Positions 23,701 to 30,318 of a stretch of DNA of 64,000 nucleotides are shown piece after piece. The stretch is taken from assembly GCA_020466095.1 (NCBI GenBank), contig CM035807.1, positions 83,848,241-83,912,240 of the forward strand, in the 5' to 3' direction. Both the position numbers and the translations under genes were made by a program. How positions within the stretch are numbered: the first letter of the stretch is position 1; the number at the start of each line of letters is the position of its first letter. The DNA is from Chlorops oryzae. Its lineage: Eukaryota > Arthropoda > Insecta > Diptera > Chloropidae. A model generated the notes under the pieces. It did not search any database, was not told the DNA's origin, and saw only the letters and a program-made list of their open reading frames with translations.

Positions 23701-23936
23701 TTCAGGTTCTTCATGCTCATAACTTACATCGACATTAACACCTGGCAGTGGGAAAACTTGCCCCGGCGGCTTATCTCGAGGCACGTAGCGATAAAATTCG
23801 TGTCCATCCTTGTACCACTTTACTGAATATAGCGATTCACCGTCCAGGCTGTAGCGGCAGCCAAGCACAGCGGTTTTGAAGCGCATGATGTGATTTGGTA
23901 TTTTCACCTCAGTCATCGTTAGGGAGCTGGTAATAT
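2271..23936 (-). CDS. beat: beaten path (beat) family Ig-domain protein, spliced, five exons visible, 5' end missing
   Basis: This is a spliced gene; its coding exons are 23936-23728, 21411-21276, 2919-2657, 2587-2464 and 2389-2271 (TAA at 2273-2271). Every junction has GT/AG ends and the phases agree (0, 1, 0, 1), giving about 283 residues in this window. Ig domain 1 has Cys27 and Cys94 with a VKWYKDG core; Ig domain 2 has Cys141 and Cys204 with an HLSWLINGEP core. The signatures EFYRYVPRD, CEVSGEAP, GPKITGGQPRYQIGD and YWQSNEESVE mark the Beat family of secreted or membrane-attached Ig proteins, which in Drosophila act in axon guidance and bind Side-family receptors. A Ser/Thr/Asn-rich linker leads to a hydrophobic C-terminal stretch, possibly a GPI-type signal. 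N-glycosylation sites lie at NST, NRS and in the tail. The first exon begins with a split codon, so a signal-peptide exon must lie further upstream. From memory the sequence is nearest the beat-III subgroup, but the paralogue is not certain. Confidence 0.88.
2464..2587 (-). CDS. beat: beat exon D: end of Ig domain 2 and linker
   Basis: It starts at TGT after TATTTCAG, supplying the second cysteine of Ig domain 2 (CVAKISSLYWQSNEESVE). A polar linker through VLESRDSIAAKSHAH follows. I place the donor at 2463 (G|GTACTT, a weak match) because it gives phase 1 and joins in frame to a good acceptor 74 bases on. If the donor is not used the frame runs 16 more codons past the shared Gly codon, to a TAA at 2413-2411. 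Confidence 0.82.
2588..2656 (-). other. 69-bp in-frame intron of beat
   Basis: GTGAAA...TTTCAG, 69 bases, lies between MKLK and CVAK. It is a multiple of three, contains no stop in frame and is phase 0, so a naive ORF call reads straight through it and inserts 23 residues just before the conserved Ig2 cysteine. Family conservation of MKLKCVAK shows that it is an intron. Confidence 0.88.
2657..2919 (-). CDS. beat: beat exon C: most of Ig domain 2
   Basis: The acceptor follows a T-rich tract (TATTTTTTCAG, ending at 2920). With the G carried over from exon B the first codon is GTT. The 87 whole codons include HGPKITGGQPRYQIGD, the Ig cysteine in VRVNCSS, CHLSWLINGEPANRS, IVGREGLEVARLGLEFRV and HGDMKLK. 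The exon ends in phase 0 at AAAG before GTGAAA. The distance to exon B is 18.4 kb, so the largest intron of the visible gene lies between the two Ig domains. Confidence 0.92.
3060..4084. other. intronic AT-rich sequence, nothing recognised
   Basis: This lies in the 18.4-kb beat intron. I see poly-T tracts and no coding similarity. The 60-codon frame at 3874 looks random. Confidence 0.4.
4085..4300 (+). repeat. fragment of the GTCCGTCTGTC dispersed repeat
   Basis: CGATTTAGTCATGTCCGTC followed by TGTCTGTCCGTA and GTTGAAATTTGG matches the core of the fuller copy at 25194-25736. This dispersed motif is common in flies. The ends are not defined here. Confidence 0.5.
4682..4853. mobile_element. 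MITE, TGAGTCGCTCAGTGG family, copy 2, right-truncated
   Basis: It starts TTGAGTCGCTCAGTGG and follows copy 1 to ATAAAAGGA, then diverges before the expected right TIR, so the copy is truncated or its end is replaced. The overlapping small open frames on both strands belong to the repeat. Confidence 0.7.
4860..6144. other. intronic sequence with a TG dinucleotide repeat
   Basis: A (TG)n microsatellite lies at about 5698-5727. Nothing else was recognised; the short open frames lack similarity. Confidence 0.4.
6145..6516 (+). repeat. diverged copy of the ATACCCAGCGTAAGC dispersed repeat
   Basis: It begins ATACCAAGCGTAAACGGGATA, keeps CACAGGTATGTCGGG and GATGATCCT in the middle, and ends GACTTTCGTTTGCTTACTTGT, matching both ends of the copy at 25194-25736. 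It is a non-autonomous dispersed repeat in the same orientation. I cannot assign it to a named superfamily. Confidence 0.65.
6517..7187. other. intronic sequence, possible old repeat fragment
   Basis: CTCCGAAACAGCTCGACCGA near 6776 resembles a phrase common in arthropod repeats. No ends, ORF or RNA gene can be supported. Confidence 0.3.
7188..7380 (-). mobile_element. tRNA-headed SINE-like element
   Basis: On the minus strand a tRNA-like head at 7372-7294 has GGCTGAGATGCTAG (A-box-like) and GGGTTCGACTCC (B box). It is followed by a body ending in GGTGGCAGCCAC. The plus-strand SINE at 17390 ends in the same GTGGCAGCCAC phrase, so the two appear to be one family. There is no tRNA gene here, because the acceptor stem and anticodon arm do not pair as a whole. 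Confidence 0.6.
7518..7684. mobile_element. fold-back MITE with GGnTnTnCACAAAGGCGT ends
   Basis: The left arm is GGTTGTACACAAAGGCGTTG followed by AAAGTCGGAAAATCGGAAA. The right arm reversed is GGGTATTCACAAAGGCGTG, then GTTGGAAAGTCGAAAATCGG. The arms are about 50 bp around a short spacer. The boundaries are set only by where the arms stop matching, and no clear TSD was seen. Confidence 0.6.
7690..10340. other. intronic AT-rich sequence with simple repeats
   Basis: I see an AAAAT repeat near 8630-8650 and an ATGA/GAAT tetranucleotide run at about 9702-9730. No coding similarity, RNA gene or TIR was recognised in the rest. Confidence 0.4.
10346..10690. mobile_element. CCCAGC-ended MITE with internal TTTGAGAAT repeats
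   Basis: The ends are CCCAGCAAAAATTGGGG and, reversed, CCCAGCGAACATGATTC. The inside is full of TTTGAGAAT, TTTGAGATG, TCTCAAATT and related direct and inverted copies, so the whole can fold on itself. The termini resemble those of the 42224-42698 element. No clean TSD was found. Confidence 0.55.
11080..11180. repeat. local duplication of a GAAATGGTAATGGATAG motif
   Basis: CCGAAATGGTAATGGATAG occurs near 11089 and TCGAAATGGTAATGGATAG near 11143, both with a neighbouring CTTCGTTTGAAAA. It is a short imperfect local duplication with no known role. Confidence 0.5.
11290..12115. repeat. composite repeat: duplicated 120-bp block and inverted ends
   Basis: GAAACCTAGTCGAT...CGATTC.TGGTAGTTG.CAGCTTTAA...CAGCAACAGTAAGGCAAAA...CGACCGAAA.TTTATT is present at 11398-11515 and again at 11967-12095. 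Near 11312, GCTGCAATCATTCATGGCA is mirrored by TGCCATGAATGATTGCAGC near 11900. The arrangement suggests a decayed transposon with repeated subterminal modules. Confidence 0.6.
12146..12290. repeat. imperfect inverted repeat around CCGAGAAGTTTTTCAG
   Basis: TCATGAATAGTCA..GCCGAGAAGTTTTTCAG on the left is mirrored by CTGAAAAAACTTCTCGG...TGAATACTCATGA on the right. It is probably a small decayed MITE; the ends are uncertain. Confidence 0.5.
12300..13639. other. intronic unique sequence, nothing recognised
   Basis: The frames near 12913-13334 are overlapping and dissimilar to known proteins. No splice-supported exon was found on either strand. Confidence 0.35.
13675..13725 (+). repeat. 3'-end fragment of the GTGGCAGCCAC SINE-like family
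   Basis: GGGAAGTGGCAGCCACTCCAA matches the 3' ends of the elements at 17390 (plus) and 7188 (minus). The remainder of the element is not recognisable. Confidence 0.45.
14134..14660 (-). pseudogene. decayed jockey-type LINE reverse transcriptase fragment
   Basis: With frameshifts and stops, the minus strand reads NETKSVHIT, then a CP..LLIN..VQQSDTIKYL segment, RIDLDIENT and GIKLRSMFWMM, ending VIKPLGTALEY. This is the order seen after the catalytic box in jockey/I-clade reverse transcriptases (KxVHVTFT...KYLGxxLD...K...LYW...KPxxxYG). The YADD region upstream (toward 14660) is only a trace. It is an old, inactive fragment in the beat intron, in the same orientation as the gene. Confidence 0.7.
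14665..17300. other. intronic AT-rich sequence, nothing recognised
   Basis: Poly-A tracts occur near 13890, 14885, 16515 and 17015. Overlapping short frames at 15063-16821 show no similarity or splice support. Confidence 0.4.
17385..17655 (+). mobile_element. tRNA-headed SINE with (ACCT)n tail
   Basis: A tRNA-like head near 17395-17490 has GGGATAGCGTAGGGATGCG (A-box region) and GATGTTCGATTCCCGGC (B box). A body follows, ending GGCCTAAGTGGCAGCCAC, then TTCAACCTACCTACC. The short ACCT tail and Pol III-type boxes suit a SINE. It abuts the fold-back repeat that starts at 17658, which suggests serial insertion. The 5' limit is uncertain and may extend to about 17315. Confidence 0.65.
17658..18155. 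mobile_element. fold-back repeat with a tRNA-like segment, copy 1
   Basis: It starts ACTGTGGTAGTCGAAAA and runs through GGTTTCCCCCTATTTCGG and AACTGCATCATTAG. The stretch GTTATGATAAAATG..GAATTAGG..ACTCAAAAATCATA is then mirrored at 18050-18120 (TATGATTTTTGAGTTT...CCTAATTCGGCATTTTATCATAAC). Reversed, 17765-17715 contains GCAGTTCGATTCCTCG, a B-box-like phrase. A second copy lies inverted at 33740-34312. Confidence 0.65.
18160..18810. other. intronic sequence, nothing firm
   Basis: ACACGGGGTCGACGGATGAG near 18535 resembles ACACGGTGTCGACGGGTGAG at 34649, the A-box side of a tRNA-like module, but no B box follows here. Confidence 0.35.
18813..20006. mobile_element. 1.2-kb TIR transposon remnant, TGAGTCGYTCA family, copy 3
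   Basis: The left end TGAGTCGCTCAGTGG and right end reversed TGAGTCGTTCATTGG are each preceded by TA, a probable TA target duplication. About 155 bp on the left and 80 bp on the right match the short copies at 1201 and 4682; the extra 950 bp in between is unique to this copy. A second TIR-like pair, TTTCAGTGGAAAAAGGGAAT at 19046 and its mirror near 19812-19832, lies inside. This is either a longer family member from which the MITEs were derived or a related element nested in a MITE. A poly-A tract lies at 19350-19371. Confidence 0.7.
19443..19739 (-). pseudogene. protein fragment inside the 1.2-kb TIR element
   Basis: A 98-codon frame reads MRWIKLERSKPWVIKCKNNF at the start and KKKDMIDLLKYIPPVYHTFY near the end. 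It looks like genuine protein, with ordered charged and aromatic residues, and resembles from memory a domain seen in insect transposon-linked proteins, with a W.RF.K..P start and a D.(L/M)..L..IP..YH.F(Y/F) end. I cannot name the family. It is short and has no catalytic motif. A frame break near 19740 separates it from the overlapping frame at 19917-19690, so it is probably a remnant of the element's own gene. Confidence 0.4.
20023..20077. repeat. 27-bp tandem duplication
   Basis: ATTATCAGTACGTATAATAT and the following AAAGGAT occur twice in direct succession, at 20023 and 20050, with no differences seen. This is just outside the right end of the TIR element at 18813-20006. Confidence 0.9.
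20080..21275. other. intronic sequence 3' of beat exon B
   Basis: No repeat ends or coding similarity were recognised. Frames at 20248, 20673 and 20983 are overlapping and featureless. Confidence 0.4.
21276..21411 (-). CDS. beat: beat exon B: C-terminal half of Ig domain 1
   Basis: The acceptor is TTCTTCCGTAG (ending at 21412) and the donor is GTAAGT at 21275. The 136 bases read LRNSTDTQVVLRRVTLMSTG, then LYRCEVSGEAP and SETMTVV, entering in phase 0 and leaving in phase 1. This fuses to exon A as PGVNVD-LRNST. The second Ig cysteine is in YRCEV and a glycosylation sequon is at NST. The exon lies on the strand opposite an unrelated open frame. Confidence 0.9.
21412..23727. other. 2.3-kb beat intron between exons A and B
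   Basis: It is bounded by GTAAGT at 23727 and CCGTAG at 21412. It has homopolymer runs (A near 22003-22018, T near 23540) and two unrecognised open frames on the minus strand (22784-22227 and 22217-21861). They lack conserved motifs and splice support, so I treat them as chance frames. GC is somewhat higher at 22800-23400, but I see no exon there. Confidence 0.6.
23728..23936 (-). CDS. beat: beat exon A: N-terminal half of Ig domain 1
   Basis: The acceptor is TTCATTGCAG, ending at 23937, and the donor is a perfect GTAAGT starting at 23727. The exon opens with two bases of a split codon, then reads ITSSLT-MTEVKIPNHIM, the first Ig cysteine in LGCRY, SLYSVKWYKDG, EFYRYVPRD and PGVNVD. It ends in phase 0. 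The ATG at 23916 is internal to the domain and is not the gene start, because the family needs a signal peptide before it. Confidence 0.9.
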
Positions 23937-25193
23937 CTGCAATGAAGAGAGTAAACTTTCAGTACAACGCATCAACAAGACAAGACGAGCAAGCTTTCAG
24001 CTGCGAATCAGCAATAAATTTTCAACGTTTTTTGGGGGGATTTGATTTGAAAAAAATAAATAAAAATAAAAATTCTCACATTACCTTTGAAGATTGATCT
24101 TCGATTTATTTAGAACGCGTCGTTAAAGAAAAGTTTTTGAAAAGTTGTTGTGTGGTATTTATGAATATTGAAGTTATTACAGAAATATAAAGCATTTCCT
24201 TCATATATATATCGGAAAAAAATGCCCTTAAAATGAGAAAAAATTGTGCTTCAAACCATGAAAAATTCCGTCTAAATTATTGCATCTGGAAAATGTTTTT
24301 AAAATCTTTGAGTTGTGCCCAAAAAATCATTTCAAACTATAGTTTTTGATTATTCAATTAATATTTTATTTGATTGGATGTTTAATTGCAACAAATGACA
24401 AGAAACCCTCTCAATGTCTCTTAAGGACATTTTTCCGAGGAATGAGCGGATATTTTACCAGCATTTATTTATTGATTTTATTTATTATTAACTGTGCAGA
24501 CTGCTAATAAACTGTGCCTTTCGGCGATTGTCAAAAAAATTGCATCCATTTCATTTTCATATCTTTAAATTAATTTCATAATTATTCCAATCTGTCTGAA
24601 GATGAAGCTATTGTTTTGTTTTATATCATAGTAGTAGTTTGTAAAATAAAAATGAATAACTCTAAAACACGCAAAACTTTTTCTACCACCCTTAATATTT
24701 TGTTCTATATTCTAGTATATATGTATGTATGTATGGTGCAAGCTTATGACTGGCAAAAATAGTTTAAAATGATTTTTACTAAAATATTAAAATATTTATA
24801 TATTGAAATTGTGTTTAATTTTTTTTTTTTAAATTCTTAAGAATTTCTAATTTTTCGGTTTCCCTATTGATTAACATATGTTTCACCCACACATACTGCA
24901 GCCATCGATGACAGCTCAGTTATTTTTAGCTCCAGTTCATTTTTAAAATTTTAAATTTTAAAATTTTTTGTACATTTTTATTTTTTATTTTTGATAAAAA
25001 GTTTGTTTTTTTAATTTTTGTGCATAATTATATATACGCTTCTTACTCACGAATGAGATATACATATGGACAATTCCATGAGAATCGGTCCCACCGGTGA
25101 CACCATACAGTCCGGGCAAAAAATGCATAATTTCGCTGCCTACCTATTTTTAGAGGTTTTCAAAAACTAGAATGTTTGTAAACCACGTCCTTT
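23937..25193. other. upstream intron of beat, AT-rich
   Basis: The acceptor at 23937 shows this must be intron. No signal-peptide exon with a phase-1 donor was found. A GTAT run lies at 24721-24736 and AT-rich palindromes near 24945-24970. Confidence 0.5.
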
Positions 25194-25736
25194 TTATACC
25201 CAGCGTAAGCAGGCTATACTAGTTTTGTGCAAATCTTGTAACAGCCAGAACTAAGCTCCGTAGATATAGACATATATGTATATATATTCTTGATCAGGAT
25301 CAAAAACTGAATCGATTTAGACATGTCCATCTGTCCGTCTGTCCGTCCGTCTGTGGTCGGATCTCCTCCGAAACGGCTGGACCAATCAAGTCGAAATTCG
25401 TCACACAGGTATATCGGGATCCGGGTATGATCCTAAGTAGAAATGGAAGACATCCGCATACTGCCACGCCCACAAATGAATTTAATGTGTTTTCAGTAAA
25501 ATGCTTGTAACTTGCGAACCACTCAACACATTTCATTGATATTTGGTGTACTGGTAAACTACGAAAAGGGACATATCCTGGAAAAAATGAACGCCATACT
25601 CCTCGAGCCACGCCCACAAATAAAGGATTATCGTTACTTGTGAAGTAAAAGGCGTAGAAACGTCAAATTCACAATAATTTCGGAACGATGGGTATTTGAA
25701 AGTCTTGACCGACTTTAGCTTTCTTACTTGTTTTTC
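25194..25736 (+). repeat. dispersed ATACCCAGCGTAAGC repeat, fullest copy
   Basis: It begins TATACCCAGCGTAAGCAGGC, contains CTTGATCAGGATCAAAAACT, then GTCCATCTGTCCGTCTGTCC and CCTCCGAAACGGCTGGACC, and ends GACTTTAGCTTTCTTACTTG and TTTTT. The phrase set is dispersed widely in fly genomes. Two other copies occur in this window (6145-6516 and part at 4085). No ORF survives. The superfamily is undetermined. Confidence 0.7.
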
Positions 25737-25739
25737 ATT

Positions 25740-28700
25740 CAAATGAGCTTAAACCTAAAAAATAAGTGTCACAGGTGAGACAGTATTCATGGAATTTCTC
25801 ATATGTATTTTTTTTATGTATTTTCATGTAAGCCTTCATGCATATCCAAATTGTTGACAGGCAGAAAAGAAAACATTTAATCGTATTTATCGTCCCAAAT
25901 GTCTCTTGAATCAGTTGAAACTGATGTCAAATTTATTTTGAAACCCAAAATTAATTGAGAGAATCGAATCAAACTCTTTGAATGAATTTCTCTCGAAAAT
26001 TATAAATGTACAATTGATCATCCCGATGGAGCCTTAACTGACATTCAATTGCCAGTGATGATTCCCAAAATTCAACGAAAGATATATTTTTGTTTGCCAG
26101 ACAGTATAGAAGCATCAAGTTCTGCACTCCATCAATATGCCAAAAAGCAAGTTAACACAACAAAAGCGACTTAATGATAACAACAAATAAGAGCACAAAC
26201 AGCAGCACTGGAAACAAGAGAAAACACCCGAACGAGTTGAACTATTTCAAACAACGCATTCGTAATTTTAACCAAAGACAAATGAGGTCGACTGAGTTCA
26301 TCATGATGGCGGTAACGATGGCGACGACGGAAAATTAATGAGGCTGCAACGTTGCATGCCACCAGCGCACATGCAAAGGTCTTTCGTTCACGCACGTTGG
26401 AGCTTGTTTCATATATCGAGGAGGCTGCCTGAACTACCTCCAGTTGACGGAGCCAGTTTACGTCGAATGTGAATATGCGATGGAAGCAATCGCAGGTAGA
26501 GCAATGCCTTCAAAGACATTGGATGTGTATTGTTGCCACCAAAGGAGCACACGACATGTCGACAAGTTTTATGGCATGACAGCAAGAGCTAACAATAACT
26601 ACGGCATGCAAACAATGTATCTTCCTTCCATCGTCAAGTCGGATGAATATTATCGGCAGGGACCGCTGTGGTGTGCAGCTTCTGCCAAGGACTAGCATTA
26701 GAAAGTTCCTACGTTAGGTTATTTAGCTCCTCAATGGCTAAAGTGATGATGCGGCCGTTGTATAGAGAAAAAAAGAGGAATGGGATCGAAAAAATGGAGT
26801 CATCATTGAAACGATTGAAATTGTCGCAAGTGATCAAATAAGTTAGGTTTTTATTTTTATTTGTTTTTTTTTTTGACAAAAATATGAAAATTTTGGATGG
26901 ATAAATTAAGGAAAATTTTTCCTCCTCTGTCTGTCGCCTTAATTTCCATCCATGTACCCCCAAAAGATCATTTGCATAACTATTTGGCAAATTCAAAAAA
27001 TATTGTGATTTACTTAAGGGAGCGGTTTGTTACTGAGGAAGACCCAAATTAGACTTTGAAAGGTCAAAGGACGCCCCTGCTGGAAGAAGGGTTGAGAATT
27101 CAGGTGCAGAATGGTTCGCATGCAAGAATACTTGAAGTTAAATGAGCTCATATGTAAATGTATGAAGCTGTTTCAATGTTATTCAAAGCAAAAGTGATGG
27201 GGAAAGGGATGTGTGGCAGGACGCGGGGCGCTGTACCGATGTGAGTGCGACACAAGAACCGAGTCATAGTTTGTTACTTTTGTTGTAGGTTTTGTTGTTG
27301 TTGGACCGTTGTTACTTCTACTGTTTATGAGACTATGAAAGACACCACATGTGTTCTCTCGACTAAGTGCGCATAATGCACTTTCAATGCAGCCGAACAC
27401 ACGTATACGCACGTAGAATGACGTTGTCTGTGTGAGTACTCGCACGGAGTAATACAGCATGGATGTGCATCCTGCCAAAAGGCATCCATAAAGTGGATCC
27501 ATGCATGAGGAATGCCGCGTTGTACTGCACAACAGCCATGTGTGTACTGTGAAGTGCGTTGCAGGCACTCTACTTCGGCTCTGTGCAGCTCATTGTAAAT
27601 TCAGTGAAGCTAGGATGCGATGCAAAAAGGATATGTCGTGCTTTAAGTTGCTGCTCCACAGCCGGTGGAAGCGGGGAGGTTTTTTTTTTGTCTATTTTGA
27701 AGAAGTTAGGTTCGTTGGTTGTGTGTTTGTGGCCCAAACGACTTTACTACAGTGTAAAGTTCTCGTATGAAAGTTCTCGTTTGTAGAAAAAGGGTCGCTT
27801 TCAGGAACTTTGAGAAGTTCGAGGAGAAAATTTCTGAAATATGTTCGTGGGTGAGCATGGGTGTAGGACTGTTATTTTAGAAAGCGCATATTATGTACGT
27901 GCAAATGAGACCATTTTGTTGTCATTTTCTTTGTAATAATTTACATGCTCACATAAAGCTTAAAAGAGATCCTTAGATCCTGGGTGTTTGCTTAATGTTG
28001 AAAATAATGACTTTATTATACGAATTTTATTCCGTTCAAAAGATTGGGATGTGCTGTGGATCAAAACTTAGTTTTCCAGTTAAAATAGCACATAACAATT
28101 AGTGCCCAATAAAACGGAGCACGTTTTTGGAGTAGGTAGTGGGTCGATGTGAGGATAAATTAACGAGAAACGCAGAACGAAAGCTTTAGTTCCATCTCCA
28201 CGAAAATCAGTGGAAAATAGGAAATCTTCTTGACGATTTTGTTAGATACCATCTAATTATGCTTTAATGATTGAAATATTGCGATATGAATTTTAATATG
28301 CACATCATTAGCATCAAAGGCTTCTGATTGAATCGTTACAAGTCACGAAGAACTGGTAGGTACTTGAATAAGGACGGAAAAATGATGTTTTGACATACAT
28401 AGATAACGAGATGCTGTTGTAGTTTATGTATGAAAAAATTTCATTCACCCTGAATGATCTTTTATCATATAAGGATATAAGGAGGTAGAAGTTGAAACTA
28501 GGCGTGTCTTTATATGGCCGTCAATGTTTTAGGACAATAGACGTAGGATGATATAGAGATAAATCATTACGAATGATTTTGTATTTCCGACAATAAGGAA
28601 GGGAAAAAATATTTTAGAAAATGGTAATTCAATAAAGTATTAATTTGAGTAGTTAATTAAGCAAATCTTGGGTACCGCCTGACTATGAATAGTCCATATG

Positions 28701-29199
28701 ATGAAAAAATAGAAAACTATAAATTAAAGGACAAAGGTTGAGTGAACATTTCACGCCACATAAATAAAGGTTTGCGTCTTAACAAACTATAATAAAACTA
28801 TAAGATTTAGTTTCTATGACAAGCATTTAGGGTCGTAGTCTTCAACCCGGTTAAAGAACTTCGAAATTTTAAACTTACGAATATATTCCTTTAGTCTTCA
28901 TGCCAGTTTAACTCAATCGAATACTCTTGCTTTATTTAAAGTTTTTTTAAATTTTCTCTGTTTTTTGCAGCGGTGTTCTGTTTTTTAGGCGCTTGTTCTG
29001 CGTATTTTTTTTAGTGGAAGATAGCGAAAATGTCCAATTTCGATCATCATTACCCTTGAAACGATTGAAAGGCCCGTTCTGTGACAACTTCTTAAACGAT
29101 TTAAATAAACTAAGTTGAAGACAAAAAAAGAAATATTTTTGTTCTGTTTTTTCAATTTCAATTTATGGTCACCGTACGTATACGTAATGTTTCGAACGA
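25740..29199. other. mostly unique sequence, GC-richer at 26160-26700 and 27050-27780
   Basis: The GC-richer stretches carry several overlapping frames on both strands (26395-26171 minus, 26444-26695 plus, 27568-27179 minus, 27501-27786 plus). None has recognisable motifs or splice-compatible ends. They may be regulatory or conserved noncoding DNA, which cannot be shown from one sequence. Confidence 0.4.
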
Positions 29200-29579
29200 C
29201 CCAGTTGTAAAAATATTCATGAAAGATGCATGAATCATGCCTCTTAAGGGTGCTTTGCATGCATGCCAAACTTCCATGCCTATTCATTTCTTTTTCTTAA
29301 GGCTTGTCATAGGAAATCATGCATAGCCGAAAAATGTTTTATCAATGCTTGGGAACCCATGAAATATGTGTTCCCTACTATGCATGATTCAACAATGCTT
29401 GAGAACACATGAAACATGTGTTCCCTACCACGAATGGTTCAAAATGTTATTTTGTTTTTTAAAAATGAAATAAAATTAGAAAAAAAAATTTTATTTTTAA
29501 TGTTTTGTTTTTTTTTTCTTATTTTGCTTTTTTTCTTTATTTATAAACTTTTTACTTTTCTAACTTTTTTTATTTTTTT

Positions 29580-29657
29580 CGTCTCGTCCGAGAATCGAAC
29601 TACTGACCGCTCGGTTGTTAATTCGGTGTCTTTACCATTACACTGTATAGGCAAATT
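29580..29657 (-). repeat. tRNA-like module (A box and B box), first
   Basis: Reversed, it reads CAGTGTAATGGTAAAGACAC (A-box-like), then GTCAGTAGTTCGATTCTCGG (B-box-like). Spacing fits a tRNA core, but the cloverleaf stems are incomplete, so it is tRNA-derived and not a tRNA gene. It may act as a Pol III promoter. Confidence 0.55.
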
Positions 29658-29899
29658 GAATTTTCTTATCAAAACGCTAACTTGAGTTTTTTGTTGATCA
29701 AGTTTGCTTTGAAACGCGCGCATAGAATTTTCAAAGAAAAAAATTTTATTTTCAGCAAATATTTAAAAAAAACATTTTAATATGGGAAAAATTAAGGAAA
29801 AAAATATTTTTTTGCAAGATTTTCTATTAAAAAAAAATTAATTAAAATGAAAAAATAAAAAAAAAACTTAGATAATTAAAAAAAAATTTTTTTTCTCAA

Positions 29900-29972
29900 C
29901 AGAGCCAGGGCTCGAACCCGGCTCAGTCGGCTGGAAGACCTAGCATTTAAGCACTAGGCTAGCTTCCCTTCG
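29900..29972 (-). repeat. tRNA-like module (A box and B box), second
   Basis: Reversed, it reads AGCTAGCCTAGTGCTTAAAT (D-arm-like), then GAGCCGGGTTCGAGCCCTGG (T-arm-like, self-complementary stem). It is clearly different from the first module 240 bp away, so the element holds two different tRNA-derived units. Confidence 0.6.
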
Positions 29973-30030
29973 GCGGCGCGGCGATCAGAATTCGAACATG
30001 AAATCCACGCATCATGCATGATTATCAACG

Positions 30031-30220
30031 CATGAATCATGAATGCTACGGGCATGCATGATTTTTTGCAGCAAGAGAACACATGAATCATGAATACTAC
30101 GAGCATGCATGCTTTTTTGCAGCAGGGGAACGCATGAATCATGAAAACTACGGGCATGCATGCTTTTTTGCAGCAAAGGAATGCATGAATCATGAATACT
30201 ATGGGCATGCATGCTTAATT
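30031..30220. repeat. 51-bp tandem repeat, about four units
   Basis: Units start CATGAATCATGAA, contain GGGCATGCATG(C/A)TTTTTTGCAGC and repeat every 51 bases. The multiple of three keeps the minus strand open (FMIHAF..CCKKACM), which is an artefact of the period. Confidence 0.85.
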
Positions 30221-30318
30221 TTACAACTGGGCGACTACATATCTTCGAAATAGCGTTGCGCATACGTCGGGTACTAAAACTAAAAACTGCTCGATGGTGT
30301 AGGGGCATGAAAAATATA

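Larger units (their letters stand above)
29200..30231. mobile_element. 1.03-kb TIR element with 51-bp repeats and two tRNA-like modules
   Basis: The ends are CCCAGTTGTAAAA and its mirror TTTTACAACTGGG, each flanked outside by CGA (29197-29199 and 30232-30234), a possible 3-bp target duplication. The right part has four 51-bp units starting CATGAATCATGAA at 30031, 30082, 30133 and 30184. The left part has two units of about 50 bp (29345 and 29395). Two tRNA-like modules lie between, both on the minus strand. The open frames across it are products of the 51-bp (17-codon) period. The superfamily is unknown; there is no transposase. Confidence 0.75.

Noticed and set aside
26171..26395. Another candidate 5' exon of beat
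   Set aside because: The first 22 residues are mildly hydrophobic, but there is no good donor and the rest is Arg/His-rich.
26444..26695. 83-codon plus frame in a GC-richer patch
   Set aside because: There is an overlapping frame on the other strand and no recognisable motif or splice signals.
29900..29972. Functional tRNA gene
   Set aside because: The T-arm pairs, but the acceptor and anticodon stems do not form together.
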